Shown here piece after piece: positions 1 to 7,372 of a DNA stretch of 11,747 nt. Made by a program: the position numbers and the translations under genes. The number at the start of each line of letters is the position of its first letter. Position 1 is the stretch's first letter. This stretch comes from an uncultured Mucispirillum sp. (GTDB taxonomy: Bacteria > Chrysiogenota > Deferribacteres > Deferribacterales > Mucispirillaceae). The stretch lies in NCBI GenBank assembly GCA_910586745.1, contig CAJUJZ010000051.1:2155-13901 (forward strand), written 5' to 3'. The notes under the pieces were generated by a model that did no database searches, was not told the origin of the DNA, and saw only the letters and a list, made by a program, of their open reading frames with translations.

Positions 1-391
1 ACTTAAAGTAAAAGCAGATTTAGAAGGCAAAAAAGTAGGTCTTCAAACTGGCTCAACAGCTGTTGCAGCTTTAGAAAAAGACCCTATTTCTAAAAAACTT
101 AATCAAGTTACTTATGAAAACAATGTTCTTGCATTAACTGACTTAAATATCGGCAGAATTGATGCTGTTGTTATGGACGAAGTTGTTGCAAGATATATGA
201 TTTCTAAAAGTGCAAACTTATATAAAGTATTAAATGATTCTTTTGATGAAGAATTTTATGCAATAGCATTTAAAAAAGGCAATATAGAATTAAAAGATAA
301 AGTAGAAAAAACATTAGCAGATATGGCAGCAGACGGCACATCATCTGAAATATCTAAAAAATGGTTTGGCGAAGATATAGTGCTTAAATAA
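1..391 (+). CDS. Amino acid ABC transporter substrate-binding protein, 3' end only
   Basis: This is the C-terminal 129 residues of a family 3 (SBP_bac_3) periplasmic solute-binding protein, in frame from base 2; the start lies outside the window. The protein captures a polar amino acid in the periplasm and delivers it to the permease encoded next. The visible part starts in the second lobe with the typical GKKVGLQTGSTA segment (visible residues 9-20), followed by LNIGRIDAVVMDE (48-60), which in the family closes the lobe and contributes a ligand-binding Asp. It ends with the usual EISKKWFGEDI tail. Only 30 bases without a terminator separate it from the permease, so they share a transcript. 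The ligand cannot be told from this fragment: glutamine, cystine, arginine and histidine binders all look like this at the C-terminus. The family call is firm. Confidence 0.9.
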   Translation, partial: LKVKADLEGKKVGLQTGSTAVAALEKDPISKKLNQVTYENNVLALTDLNIGRIDAVVMDEVVARYMISKSANLYKVLNDSFDEEFYAIAFKKGNIELKDKVEKTLADMAADGTSSEISKKWFGEDIVLK

Positions 392-421
392 TTATTAAAA
401 CACAAGGGTAAGAGGTTTTTA

Positions 422-1093
422 GTGGACAGCAATTACATTTTAAATATTACATCAACTATGCTGCAGGGAGCTAAAATAACAGTTTTAGTTTTCTTTATAG
501 TTATTATTGCCTCTATACCCCTTGGTTTTTTTGTAACACTTCTTGGCAGGTCAAAATTTAAACCTATTGGCTGGCTTGTAAACATCTACATTACAATAAT
601 GCGTGGTACACCATTAATATTACAGCTTTTCTTTGTATATTTTGCCCTGCCCTATGTTCCTTTAATTGGTAAATATATTACACTAGACAGGCTTCCTGCT
701 GCATTAATAGCCTTTATTTTAAACTATGCTGCTTATTTTGCAGAAATATTCAGAGGCGGCTTAATGGCTATAGATAAAGGGCAGAACGAAGCAGCAAAAG
801 TTTTAGGCTTTAATAAAATACAAACTTTTATCCACATTATTATACCGCAGATGATACGAGTAAGCCTTCCTGCATTAAGTAACGAGGCTATTACATTAGT
901 AAAAGACACATCACTTTTATATGTTATAAGTATAGCAGAAATAAGTTATGTAGCAAAAACAGCAGTTACAAGAGATGCATCAGTATTTCCACTTGTTATT
1001 GCTGGAGCATTGTATCTTTTACTAATACTAATACTTACAATCATTTTAAGATTAATAGAAAAAAAATTCAGCTATGCGAGTAAATCACTATGA
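422..1093 (+). CDS. Amino acid ABC transporter permease (HisM/GlnP type)
   Basis: A 223-residue inner-membrane permease of the polar amino acid uptake family, normal length for the group. The start is GTG at 422, supported by an AAGAGG ribosome binding site at 410-415 with 6-base spacing. A first hydrophobic segment lies at about 16-41. RGTPLILQ (61-68) is the conserved loop motif at the start of the BPD_transp_1 domain, and further membrane spans fall at about 65-85, 92-110, 160-178 and 187-210. The EAA loop that docks onto the ATPase starts at E123 (EAAKVLGF) and continues to about residue 150. The 3' end overlaps the ATPase start by four bases (ATGA), typical of translational coupling. No separate partner permease is present, so it probably acts as a homodimer (inference). 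Confidence 0.95.
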   Translation: MDSNYILNITSTMLQGAKITVLVFFIVIIASIPLGFFVTLLGRSKFKPIGWLVNIYITIMRGTPLILQLFFVYFALPYVPLIGKYITLDRLPAALIAFILNYAAYFAEIFRGGLMAIDKGQNEAAKVLGFNKIQTFIHIIIPQMIRVSLPALSNEAITLVKDTSLLYVISIAEISYVAKTAVTRDASVFPLVIAGALYLLLILILTIILRLIEKKFSYASKSL

Positions 1094-1833
1094 GCATAAT
1101 AGAAGTATCACATTTAAAAAAATCATTTGGCAGCCTTAATGTATTAAAAGATGTATCTTTTACTGTAGAAAAAGGCGATGTTATAGCCATATTAGGCTCA
1201 TCTGGAAGTGGTAAAAGCACCCTTTTACGCTGTTTAATTGATTTAGAGAAAATAGATGACGGCACAATTACTGTAGATGGCGATACATTTGTTAAAAACG
1301 GTGTATATATGCCAAATAAAATAGTAAAAGATGCCACTATGAAAATGGGAATGGTATTTCAGCATTTTAATCTTTTCCCACATATGACAGTTATGAAAAA
1401 CCTAGAAAAACCAGCTAAAATCGTCAAAAAGCTGGATAATAGAACTATTCTGGAAAAAAGCCAGATGCTTCTTAATAAAGTGGGACTTTTAGATAAAGCA
1501 GATACCTACCCTGACCAGCTTTCAGGCGGTCAGAAACAGCGTGCAGCAATAGTCAGAGCATTAATGATGAACCCTGAAATTATGCTTTTTGATGAGCCGA
1601 CCTCATCACTTGACCCAGAAATCACAAAAGAAGTACTGCATACAATGAAACAATTAGCAGAAGAAAAAATGACTATGCTTATTGTAACACATGAAATAGG
1701 CTTTGCAAAAGAAGTTGCCAGTAAAATATTATTTATGTCTAATGGTGAAATCCTTGAAAGCGGAACACCTGATGAAATATTTAATAACCCTAAAAATGAA
1801 CGCACTAAATTATTTTTAAATAACAGTTTTTAA
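1090..1833 (+). CDS. Amino acid ABC transporter ATP-binding protein (GlnQ/HisP type)
   Basis: A 247-residue cytoplasmic ATPase that drives amino acid import through the permease encoded just upstream. All nucleotide-binding motifs are intact: Walker A GSSGSGKST (36-44), Q-loop Q91 in VFQHFNLFPHMTV, signature LSGGQKQR (144-151), Walker B IMLFDEP with catalytic E169, D-loop SSLDPE (172-177) and switch histidine H201. The FNLFPHMTV sequence after the Q-loop is characteristic of the polar amino acid subfamily. Length matches the family (about 240-250). The start is fixed by the four-base overlap with the permease stop. Residues 63-86 (around VKNGVYMPNK) are a somewhat longer hairpin than in minimal GlnQ proteins, as seen in several members of the group. 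The subfamily is certain; the substrate is not. Confidence 0.96.
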   Translation: MSIIEVSHLKKSFGSLNVLKDVSFTVEKGDVIAILGSSGSGKSTLLRCLIDLEKIDDGTITVDGDTFVKNGVYMPNKIVKDATMKMGMVFQHFNLFPHMTVMKNLEKPAKIVKKLDNRTILEKSQMLLNKVGLLDKADTYPDQLSGGQKQRAAIVRALMMNPEIMLFDEPTSSLDPEITKEVLHTMKQLAEEKMTMLIVTHEIGFAKEVASKILFMSNGEILESGTPDEIFNNPKNERTKLFLNNSF

Positions 1834-1835
1834 TT

Positions 1836-2315
1836 ATGAAAGATAAAGTACCATCTACCAATGCTATCAGATATTTAAACGAGAAGAATGTTAAATATAT
1901 ACCGATGTTTTATAAATATGTAGAGCATGGCGGTACAAAAGTTTCTGCAAAAGAATTAGGAGTTGATGAGCATAAAGTTATTAAAACTCTTATTATGGAA
2001 AACGATAAAAAAGAATATTTTATAATCCTTATGCATGGAGATAAAGAAGTTTCTTTAAAAAACATGGCAAGATTTATGGATACAAAAACTGTTCAGCCAT
2101 GTAAGCCGGAAGCAGCAAACAGACATTCAGGGTATCTTGTAGGCGGCACATCCCCTTTTGGCACTCGTACAAAAATGAAAGTATATATTGAAAAAACTAT
2201 TCTTGATTTAGATAAAATATATATAAATGGTGGCAGAAAAGGTATGCTTGTAGAAATAGACCCAAAAATTCTGCCTGAAATTCTTGACAGCCAGATTGTA
2301 GAAGTAGGCATCTAA
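1836..2315 (+). CDS. ybaK: YbaK/EbsC family aminoacyl-tRNA deacylase (probable Cys-tRNA(Pro) deacylase)
   Basis: A 159-residue cytoplasmic protein of the YbaK/ProX editing superfamily. Bacterial YbaK hydrolyses Cys-tRNA(Pro) made in error by prolyl-tRNA synthetase. The family hallmarks are present: K50 in HKVIKTLIM, at the position of the lysine essential in YbaK; LMHGDKEVSLKNMA (65-78); and the glycine-rich motif GYLVGGTSPFGTR (99-111). The full length of about 155-160 residues matches stand-alone YbaK. The start codon lies 2 bases after the ATPase stop and has no recognisable Shine-Dalgarno sequence, so translation probably depends on ribosomes finishing the upstream gene (inference). Linkage to an amino acid importer is unusual for a tRNA editing enzyme. 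A related specificity (for example ProXp-ala or another small aminoacyl-tRNA) cannot be excluded from sequence alone. Confidence 0.9.
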   Translation: MKDKVPSTNAIRYLNEKNVKYIPMFYKYVEHGGTKVSAKELGVDEHKVIKTLIMENDKKEYFIILMHGDKEVSLKNMARFMDTKTVQPCKPEAANRHSGYLVGGTSPFGTRTKMKVYIEKTILDLDKIYINGGRKGMLVEIDPKILPEILDSQIVEVGI

Positions 2316-2375
2316 TATGTTTTAAAACGCTATTATATTTTAAATTTTTTTCTTAAATTTATTTTAAAAAAAATA

Positions 2376-2404
2376 TTGACTTATAAAAAAAATAAGCATA
2401 CTTT
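2376..2404 (+). promoter_or_regulatory. Candidate sigma70-type promoter for the flavocytochrome gene
   Basis: TTGACT at 2376-2381 (5 of 6 to the -35 consensus) is followed after 17 bases by TACTTT at 2399-2404, a weak -10 that keeps the key first, second and last bases. A perfect TATAAT at 2410-2415 is also present, but it is 28 bases from that -35 and has no good -35 of its own; it could act with an activator. The site lies in a very AT-rich 117-base gap just before a strong ribosome binding site, AGGAGAGGA at 2422-2430. Confidence 0.45.
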
Positions 2405-2432
2405 ATTCCTATAATATGTTGAGGAGAGGATT

Positions 2433-4364
2433 ATGCTTAAAAAAATCTTAATTTTATTATCCATCTGTTTTATCGCATTCACTGCCTGTAAAAAACAGCA
2501 GACAACAGAACCTGTTGAAAATAAAACAGATGTTTCAACAACAGCACCTGCTGCAGATACAGCTAAAGCAGAAACTGTTACTCCAGTAGTAAATGAGCAA
2601 ATTACTATTAATGTTTTAGAAAAACAAAATGATGCTCAATATACTACAGGTGAAAAAGCTAAATATTTAGCTGGCAGCCACATGACTGATAAAAATATTG
2701 CTATTTCATGTGCAGACTGCCATGGGGAAAATGGATTACTGGATGATGCAGAAACACAAGTTAATGTTACTTGTATTTCATGCCATGGTGATTTAAAAGC
2801 AATGGCTGCAATCACTAATAAATCAGAAATCAACCCACACGAATCACACTTAGATAAAATTAACTGCACAGCATGCCATGGTGGCCATGAACCTTCAGCA
2901 ATTTACTGTAATAACTGCCACTCTTTTACTAACCAAATAAGCCATGCTGGAGTTAAACCACTTCCTAAAAAATTAGATATTGCATCTTATAATAATGCTT
3001 CATCTAATATTATAGAAAATACTGATGTTCTTGTTATCGGTGCAGGTGGTTCAGGTTTTATTTCTGCATTAACTGCTCAGGAAAACGGTGCAAAAGTTAT
3101 TTTAGTTGAAAAAATGCCTATTCCTGGTGGTAACTCTCAACTTGCTGCTGGTGGTATGAATGCAGCAGGCACTACTTACCAAAAAGAACAAAACATTCAA
3201 GATGATGCAGAAACAATGTTTCAAGATACTATGAAAGGCGGTAAAAACCTTTCTAACCCTGATTTAGTTCATGTTCTTGCAAATAACTCTGCAGATTCTA
3301 TGGCATGGCTCACTTCTATTGGTGCAAAATTAAGTGCTGTAAACTTCGGTGGTGGTGCTACTAACAAAAGATTTCATGCTCCAATGGGTGGTGCAGCAGT
3401 AGGAAGTTATCTTGTAAATATCTATAAAGATACAGCAGATAAAAGCAGCCTTGATGTAAGAGTAAACTCTCCTGCTGTTAGACTTCTAGTTGATGATAAA
3501 GGTGCTGTTTATGGTGCTGTTATTGACGGTAAACATAAGGGTTTTTATGAAATACATGCAAAATCAGTTATATTAACTTCTGGCGGTTTCTCTGCTAATG
3601 CTGATAGAGTTGTTTCCTATAAACCAAACTATAAAGGTATGACTACTTCTAACCAGCCAGGTGCTACTGGTGACGGTCTTGACTTAGCAAAAGAAGCTAA
3701 TGCTTCATTTGTTGATATGGACCAAATCCAAATTCACCCTTCTATTGCTGTAGGCAGCAGCACACTTATTACTGAAGCAGTTAGAGGTGTTGGTGCTATT
3801 ATGGTTAACCATGAAGGTAACAGATTTTTTGATGAACTTTCTACTCGTGATAAAGTTTCTGCTGCTATTTTAGCTCAAAAAGGTCAAACAGCTTACTTAA
3901 TATTAGATGACAATATCCGTAAAAGCTTAAAACAAATTGAAGGATATTTCCACTTAAATCTTGCTAAACAAGCTGCTACATTAGATGAGCTTGCTAAACT
4001 TATTAATGTTCCTGCAGAAAACTTAAAAACCACTGTTGAAGAATACAATAAAGCAGTTGATACTAAACAAGATAAATATGGCAAAAAACCTGATACATTA
4101 GAGAAAAAAGTTTTAACTGGTCCATTTGTTGCAATTGAAATTGCCCCAGGTATCCACTATACTATGGGTGGTGTTCAAATCAACACTAATGCACAAGTTA
4201 TAGACAATAATGGCAAACCTATACCTAACTTCTATGCTGCTGGTGAAGTAACTGGTGGTGTTCATGGAGCTAACAGGCTTGGCGGTAACTCTATTTCAGA
4301 AACAGTAACTTTTGGTAGAATTGCAGGTGCTCAGGCTGCTGCAAACGCTGCTGCAACTAAATAA
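2433..4364 (+). CDS. Tetraheme flavocytochrome c, fumarate reductase family, lipoprotein
   Basis: A 643-residue protein with three parts. Residues 1-19 are a lipoprotein signal (charged MLKK, hydrophobic core, FTAC with C19 as lipid site), followed by a Thr/Ala/Glu-rich linker to about 60. Residues 75-175 carry four c-type haem motifs: CADCH 93-97, CISCH 114-118, CTACH 145-149 and CNNCH 159-163, with candidate distal histidines H83, H136, H139, H152 and H171. From 197 comes the FAD-binding fumarate reductase domain with GAGGSG at 203-208. By spacing against the Shewanella soluble fumarate reductase, the catalytic set is complete: H435, E448, R451, proton donor R472 in STRDK, H575 and R615. 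It should take electrons from a quinol-linked cytochrome and reduce fumarate or a related enoate outside the cytoplasm. Shewanella Fcc3 is soluble, so the lipid anchor is notable. GGT/GCT/ACT-rich codons suggest high expression. The exact substrate is not certain. Confidence 0.93.
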   Translation: MLKKILILLSICFIAFTACKKQQTTEPVENKTDVSTTAPAADTAKAETVTPVVNEQITINVLEKQNDAQYTTGEKAKYLAGSHMTDKNIAISCADCHGENGLLDDAETQVNVTCISCHGDLKAMAAITNKSEINPHESHLDKINCTACHGGHEPSAIYCNNCHSFTNQISHAGVKPLPKKLDIASYNNASSNIIENTDVLVIGAGGSGFISALTAQENGAKVILVEKMPIPGGNSQLAAGGMNAAGTTYQKEQNIQDDAETMFQDTMKGGKNLSNPDLVHVLANNSADSMAWLTSIGAKLSAVNFGGGATNKRFHAPMGGAAVGSYLVNIYKDTADKSSLDVRVNSPAVRLLVDDKGAVYGAVIDGKHKGFYEIHAKSVILTSGGFSANADRVVSYKPNYKGMTTSNQPGATGDGLDLAKEANASFVDMDQIQIHPSIAVGSSTLITEAVRGVGAIMVNHEGNRFFDELSTRDKVSAAILAQKGQTAYLILDDNIRKSLKQIEGYFHLNLAKQAATLDELAKLINVPAENLKTTVEEYNKAVDTKQDKYGKKPDTLEKKVLTGPFVAIEIAPGIHYTMGGVQINTNAQVIDNNGKPIPNFYAAGEVTGGVHGANRLGGNSISETVTFGRIAGAQAAANAAATK

Positions 4365-4395
4365 TTAAACCAAAATCTTAACCATATCATAACCT

Positions 4396-4423
4396 GCCCC
4401 TGAAATTTTTCAGGGGCTTTATT
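4396..4423 (+). terminator. Intrinsic terminator of the flavocytochrome gene
   Basis: The arms GCCCCTGAA (4396-4404) and TTCAGGGGC (4409-4417) pair perfectly over 9 bp around a 4-base loop and are followed by TTTATT. It lies 32 bases after the flavocytochrome stop codon. The GC-rich stem stands out against the surrounding AT-rich DNA. Confidence 0.88.
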
Positions 4424-4727
4424 ATCTCTTGTAAAACAAGCATATTGGTATTATAAACATATAAATATTGTGTTAATCAGTTTGCAATTTATACAATATC
4501 ATAGCTGTAATAATCTTTCATAATATATAATTTACTGCAGTTTTTATAATCAGGGAATATAATTCTTTAGACTAAATATATGATATTATAAAAGAATTCA
4601 TACAGATTTATACTGCCTAGAGAAATAAACTTTATATCCTCTGCACAGGTGAAAATCCAGCTATAATAAATTACAATTTAATTGCACACTTTAATAAAAA
4701 CTACACCATAGTAGTTACGGGAAAAAT
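4424..4727 (+). other. AT-rich intergenic region before the EamA gene
   Basis: Together with the terminator this makes a 363-base stretch without a gene. I find no ORF with coding character. Two inverted repeats are visible: AATTCTTT at 4561-4568 with AAAGAATT at 4591-4598 (8 bp, 22-base spacer), and AACTAC at 4699-4704 with GTAGTT at 4711-4716 (6 bp, 6-base loop). The second lies just before the EamA gene's weak ribosome binding site (GGGA, 4719-4722). The 11-base GGTGAAAATCC at 4648-4658 recalls one conserved box of cobalamin or FMN riboswitches, but the other boxes are missing. A promoter for the EamA gene must lie here or be absent; no clear one stands out. Confidence 0.5.
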
Positions 4728-5600
4728 ATGAATAAAAAACTAACTGGCCATTTAATAGCATTTGGAACTGTATTTATCTGGGGCATAACTTTTGTATCCA
4801 CAAAAATACTGCTTACATCTTTCACCCCTGCAGAAATTCTTTTTATAAGATTTTCACTTGGGTTTGCAGCATTGTTTATAATATATCCAAAATTTGCTCC
4901 AATATACAGCATAAAAAATGAACTGCTTTTTGTTCTTGCTGGATTTTTTGGAATATTTTTATATCTTATTCTTGAAAATACTGCTCTTTCATATACTCTT
5001 GCATCAAATGTAGGGCTTTTAGTATCTATTTCCCCCTTTATGTCTGCCTTATTAGCATATATTTTCTTAAAAGATGAAAAATTAAAACTGCTTTTTTTTG
5101 TAGGTATAGTGTTAGCTTTATTTGGCGTATCTATGATTATATTTAACGGCACAATAGTGCTGGAATTAAACCCTGCTGGCGATATTTTAGCTTTGCTTGC
5201 TGCTGCATCCTGGGCAGTATATTCTCTTTTTGTAAAAAAAATAAGCTTTTTAAATATTCATCCTATCCAGTCTACAAGAAAAATATTCTTTTATGGGCTT
5301 ATGTTTACTCTGCCATACTTATTATTTACTGGCATAAGTGCTGATATGGAAGCATTTACAATACATAAAAATATCTTAAATCTTATATTTTTAGGCTTTG
5401 GTGCTTCTGCATTATGTTTTGTAACATGGTCACAGTCTGTAAAGCTTTTAGGAACAGTCAAAACAAGTATTTATATTTATTTCATACCTGTAATGACTGT
5501 TATATCATCAATTATTATACTAGATGAGAAATTAACATTATACTCTTTTGCTGGTATAATACTTATTATTTTAGGGCTTGTTATTTCTGGTAAAAAATAA
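4728..5600 (+). CDS. EamA/DMT-superfamily transporter
   Basis: A 290-residue inner-membrane protein with two tandem EamA domains (about 8-138 and 152-288) and ten predicted membrane segments, the classical drug/metabolite transporter layout and length. Internal duplication is visible: NTALSYTLASNVGLLVSIS (84-102) leading to the end-of-domain LKDEKLK (114-120) is mirrored by SVKLLGTVKTSIYIYFIPV (237-255) leading to LDEKLT (265-270). The N-terminal FGTVFIWGITFVSTK (12-26) is the usual first-helix motif. Members export or import amino acids, nucleosides, cofactors or other small metabolites; the sequence does not say which. It follows the flavocytochrome terminator and so has its own transcription unit. 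Its stop is one base from the stop of the converging ZIP gene. Confidence 0.9.
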   Translation: MNKKLTGHLIAFGTVFIWGITFVSTKILLTSFTPAEILFIRFSLGFAALFIIYPKFAPIYSIKNELLFVLAGFFGIFLYLILENTALSYTLASNVGLLVSISPFMSALLAYIFLKDEKLKLLFFVGIVLALFGVSMIIFNGTIVLELNPAGDILALLAAASWAVYSLFVKKISFLNIHPIQSTRKIFFYGLMFTLPYLLFTGISADMEAFTIHKNILNLIFLGFGASALCFVTWSQSVKLLGTVKTSIYIYFIPVMTVISSIIILDEKLTLYSFAGIILIILGLVISGKK

Positions 5601-5601
5601 A

Positions 5602-6396
5602 CTACCCTAATGCTATGTCTAAAAATGTCATCAGTAAAAAACCAGCCATAGAGCCAATTGTAGCTCCATGGGAATGTTCTTCTGATTGTGATTCTGGTAT
5701 AAGTTCTTCCACAACAACATATATCATAGCACCAGCTGCAAATGATAATGTATAAGGCAGAATATATGTCATATTCACAGCAAAATAAGCACCCAGCACA
5801 GCAGCAACAGGCTCAACCGCACCTGAAAGCTGACCTATCATAAAACTTTTTCTGCGGGAATATCCTTCTTTTCTTAAAGGTATTGATACAGCTGCACCTT
5901 CTGGAAAGTTTTGAATACCTATACCTAATGCAACAACCATTGCTGCAGCAAGAGTTACACCATCATTTGCCATAGCACCAAAAGCAACACCAACAGCAAA
6001 TCCTTCTGGAATATTATGCAAAGTAATGGCAAATACAAGCAGTATGCTTTTTCTTAAATTAGAAGGCATACCTTCAGGGTTTCCGTCTGTTGAATTAGGA
6101 TGTAAATGGGGAATCAACTTATCCATAACCATAAGAAATGCTCCACCTGCTGTAAATCCAACAACTATTGGCAGCCATTCAACTATTCCTGCCTGCTTAG
6201 CAATTTCTGTTGCAGGAAGTAAAAGCGACCAAAATGATGCAGCAACCATAACACCTGCTGCAAAGCCAAGCATAATATTTAAAATTTTTCTATTTATCTC
6301 TTTAAATAAAAATACTAATGCAGCACCTGCTGTAGTCATAGCCCATGTAAAAAGCCCAGCAATTAGTGCTAATAATAAAGGGTTTAATGTCTGCAT
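5602..6396 (-). CDS. ZIP-family divalent metal transporter
   Basis: A 264-residue inner-membrane protein of the ZIP family, GufA/ZupT-like, with about eight hydrophobic segments. Metal-site motifs are intact: HNIPEG at 127-132 in the fourth helix and QNFPEGAA at 162-169 in the fifth, with GAVEP at 192-196 and EELIPES at 230-236 in later helices. The cytoplasmic loop after MDKLIPHLHP (91-100) is short and only modestly His-rich. Such proteins bring zinc, iron, manganese or similar ions into the cytoplasm. The second HxxxE-type position has Q162 in place of His, as in many GufA-like members, so the ion preference is open. The start has only a weak AGGT element 12 bases upstream and lies 20 bases after the YeiH-family stop, so it is probably the last gene of the carB transcript. 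Confidence 0.93.
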   Translation of the reverse strand: MQTLNPLLLALIAGLFTWAMTTAGAALVFLFKEINRKILNIMLGFAAGVMVAASFWSLLLPATEIAKQAGIVEWLPIVVGFTAGGAFLMVMDKLIPHLHPNSTDGNPEGMPSNLRKSILLVFAITLHNIPEGFAVGVAFGAMANDGVTLAAAMVVALGIGIQNFPEGAAVSIPLRKEGYSRRKSFMIGQLSGAVEPVAAVLGAYFAVNMTYILPYTLSFAAGAMIYVVVEELIPESQSEEHSHGATIGSMAGFLLMTFLDIALG

Positions 6397-6416
6397 AATA
6401 AATTATCTACCTGTAA

Positions 6417-7370
6417 TTAACTTAATATTTCAGGGGATATATACCATATGCCCATAGAAATAGCAGCAAAAGATACTATTGTTATAATTATCCAAAGAAT
6501 TACAGATACAAGCAGAGAGCGAACCCCTACTTTTCTTAATTCTTCCATAGTAAGCCCTGCACCAACTAAAAATAATGTTCCTGTCATTAAATGCTTACCA
6601 GCTGTTGATAATGAATGCCATACTTCGTTACCTGCAGGGAAAATGGTTGTAATAAGTCCAGCCATTAAAAAACCTACTAAAAACCATTGAAAAGGCGGTT
6701 TAGTTTCTGATTTATTAAATTTTGCTGCACCAAAAGCCAGCGGGAATATCCATAATGCTCTTGTTAATTTAACAGTAACAGCAATGCCTGCAGCAACTGC
6801 ACCATACTGAGCAGCAGCACCAACAACACTTGATGTATCATGAATAGCTATTGCTGCCCATAATCCAAAAGAAGCCTCATCCATACCTAAAAGGTGACCA
6901 AGTGGCGGGAATATTATAAGCCCTAATGCATTTAATAAAAATACAACAGCCATTGCAACTGCTGTCTGACCTTGAGTAGCATTAATTGCTGGAGCCATAG
7001 CAGCAATAGCACTGCCACCGCATATAGCAGTTCCACTTGTTAATAATATAGATAAGTTTCTTTCAATCTGAAAAAATCTGCCTAATAAAAACCCTGCAAT
7101 CATTGTTATGGCAATACTTGTAAAAGTAATACCAATTGAAGCAAAGCCTACTTTTAAAATAACCCCTATCTGCATACCAAAGCCAAGCAGTATAACTGAA
7201 GTCTGCAGTAACTGTTTAGATATTTGACCTGTAACACTTTTTATAGGATTACCAAAAATTAATGCAATTGCAATACCTATTATAAGTCCAACAGCTGGAA
7301 AATCTGTTGTTATAGATAATATTAATGCAGCTGCAAACCAAAATATTTTATATGATAATATATTCTGCAT
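6417..7370 (-). CDS. yeiH: YeiH/UPF0324 family membrane protein (putative sulfate exporter family)
   Basis: A 317-residue polytopic inner-membrane protein of the conserved UPF0324 family (Cons_hypoth698), often annotated as a putative sulfate exporter; the true substrate is not established for most members. Family signatures are clear: SGTAICGGSAIAA (112-124), AIHDTSSVVGAA (175-186) and TVKLTRALWI (199-208), with about ten hydrophobic segments and near full-family length. The start codon lies 2 bases after the carB stop, and its ribosome binding site (AGAGGA) is made by the last codons of carB, so expression is coupled to carB. Nothing in the sequence links it to pyrimidine or arginine synthesis; the pairing may be only positional. 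Confidence 0.92.
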   Translation of the reverse strand: MQNILSYKIFWFAAALILSITTDFPAVGLIIGIAIALIFGNPIKSVTGQISKQLLQTSVILLGFGMQIGVILKVGFASIGITFTSIAITMIAGFLLGRFFQIERNLSILLTSGTAICGGSAIAAMAPAINATQGQTAVAMAVVFLLNALGLIIFPPLGHLLGMDEASFGLWAAIAIHDTSSVVGAAAQYGAVAAGIAVTVKLTRALWIFPLAFGAAKFNKSETKPPFQWFLVGFLMAGLITTIFPAGNEVWHSLSTAGKHLMTGTLFLVGAGLTMEELRKVGVRSLLVSVILWIIITIVSFAAISMGIWYISPEILS

Positions 7371-7372
7371 TA

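Noticed and set aside
2316..2375. Terminator after the ABC importer/ybaK operon
   Set aside because: T-runs and A/T palindromes are present, but no stem with G/C content precedes a U-run, so none is called.
4648..4658. GGTGAAAATCC as a cobalamin or FMN riboswitch
   Set aside because: Only one conserved box is present. No B12 box, no CCGAAG-like element and no second-half FMN motifs follow, so I do not call a riboswitch; the region is kept only as a low-interest finding.
6026..6690. Plus-strand ORFs of 143 and 80 codons opposite the ZIP and YeiH genes
   Set aside because: They are mirror frames of two clear membrane-protein genes and contain no recognisable domain.
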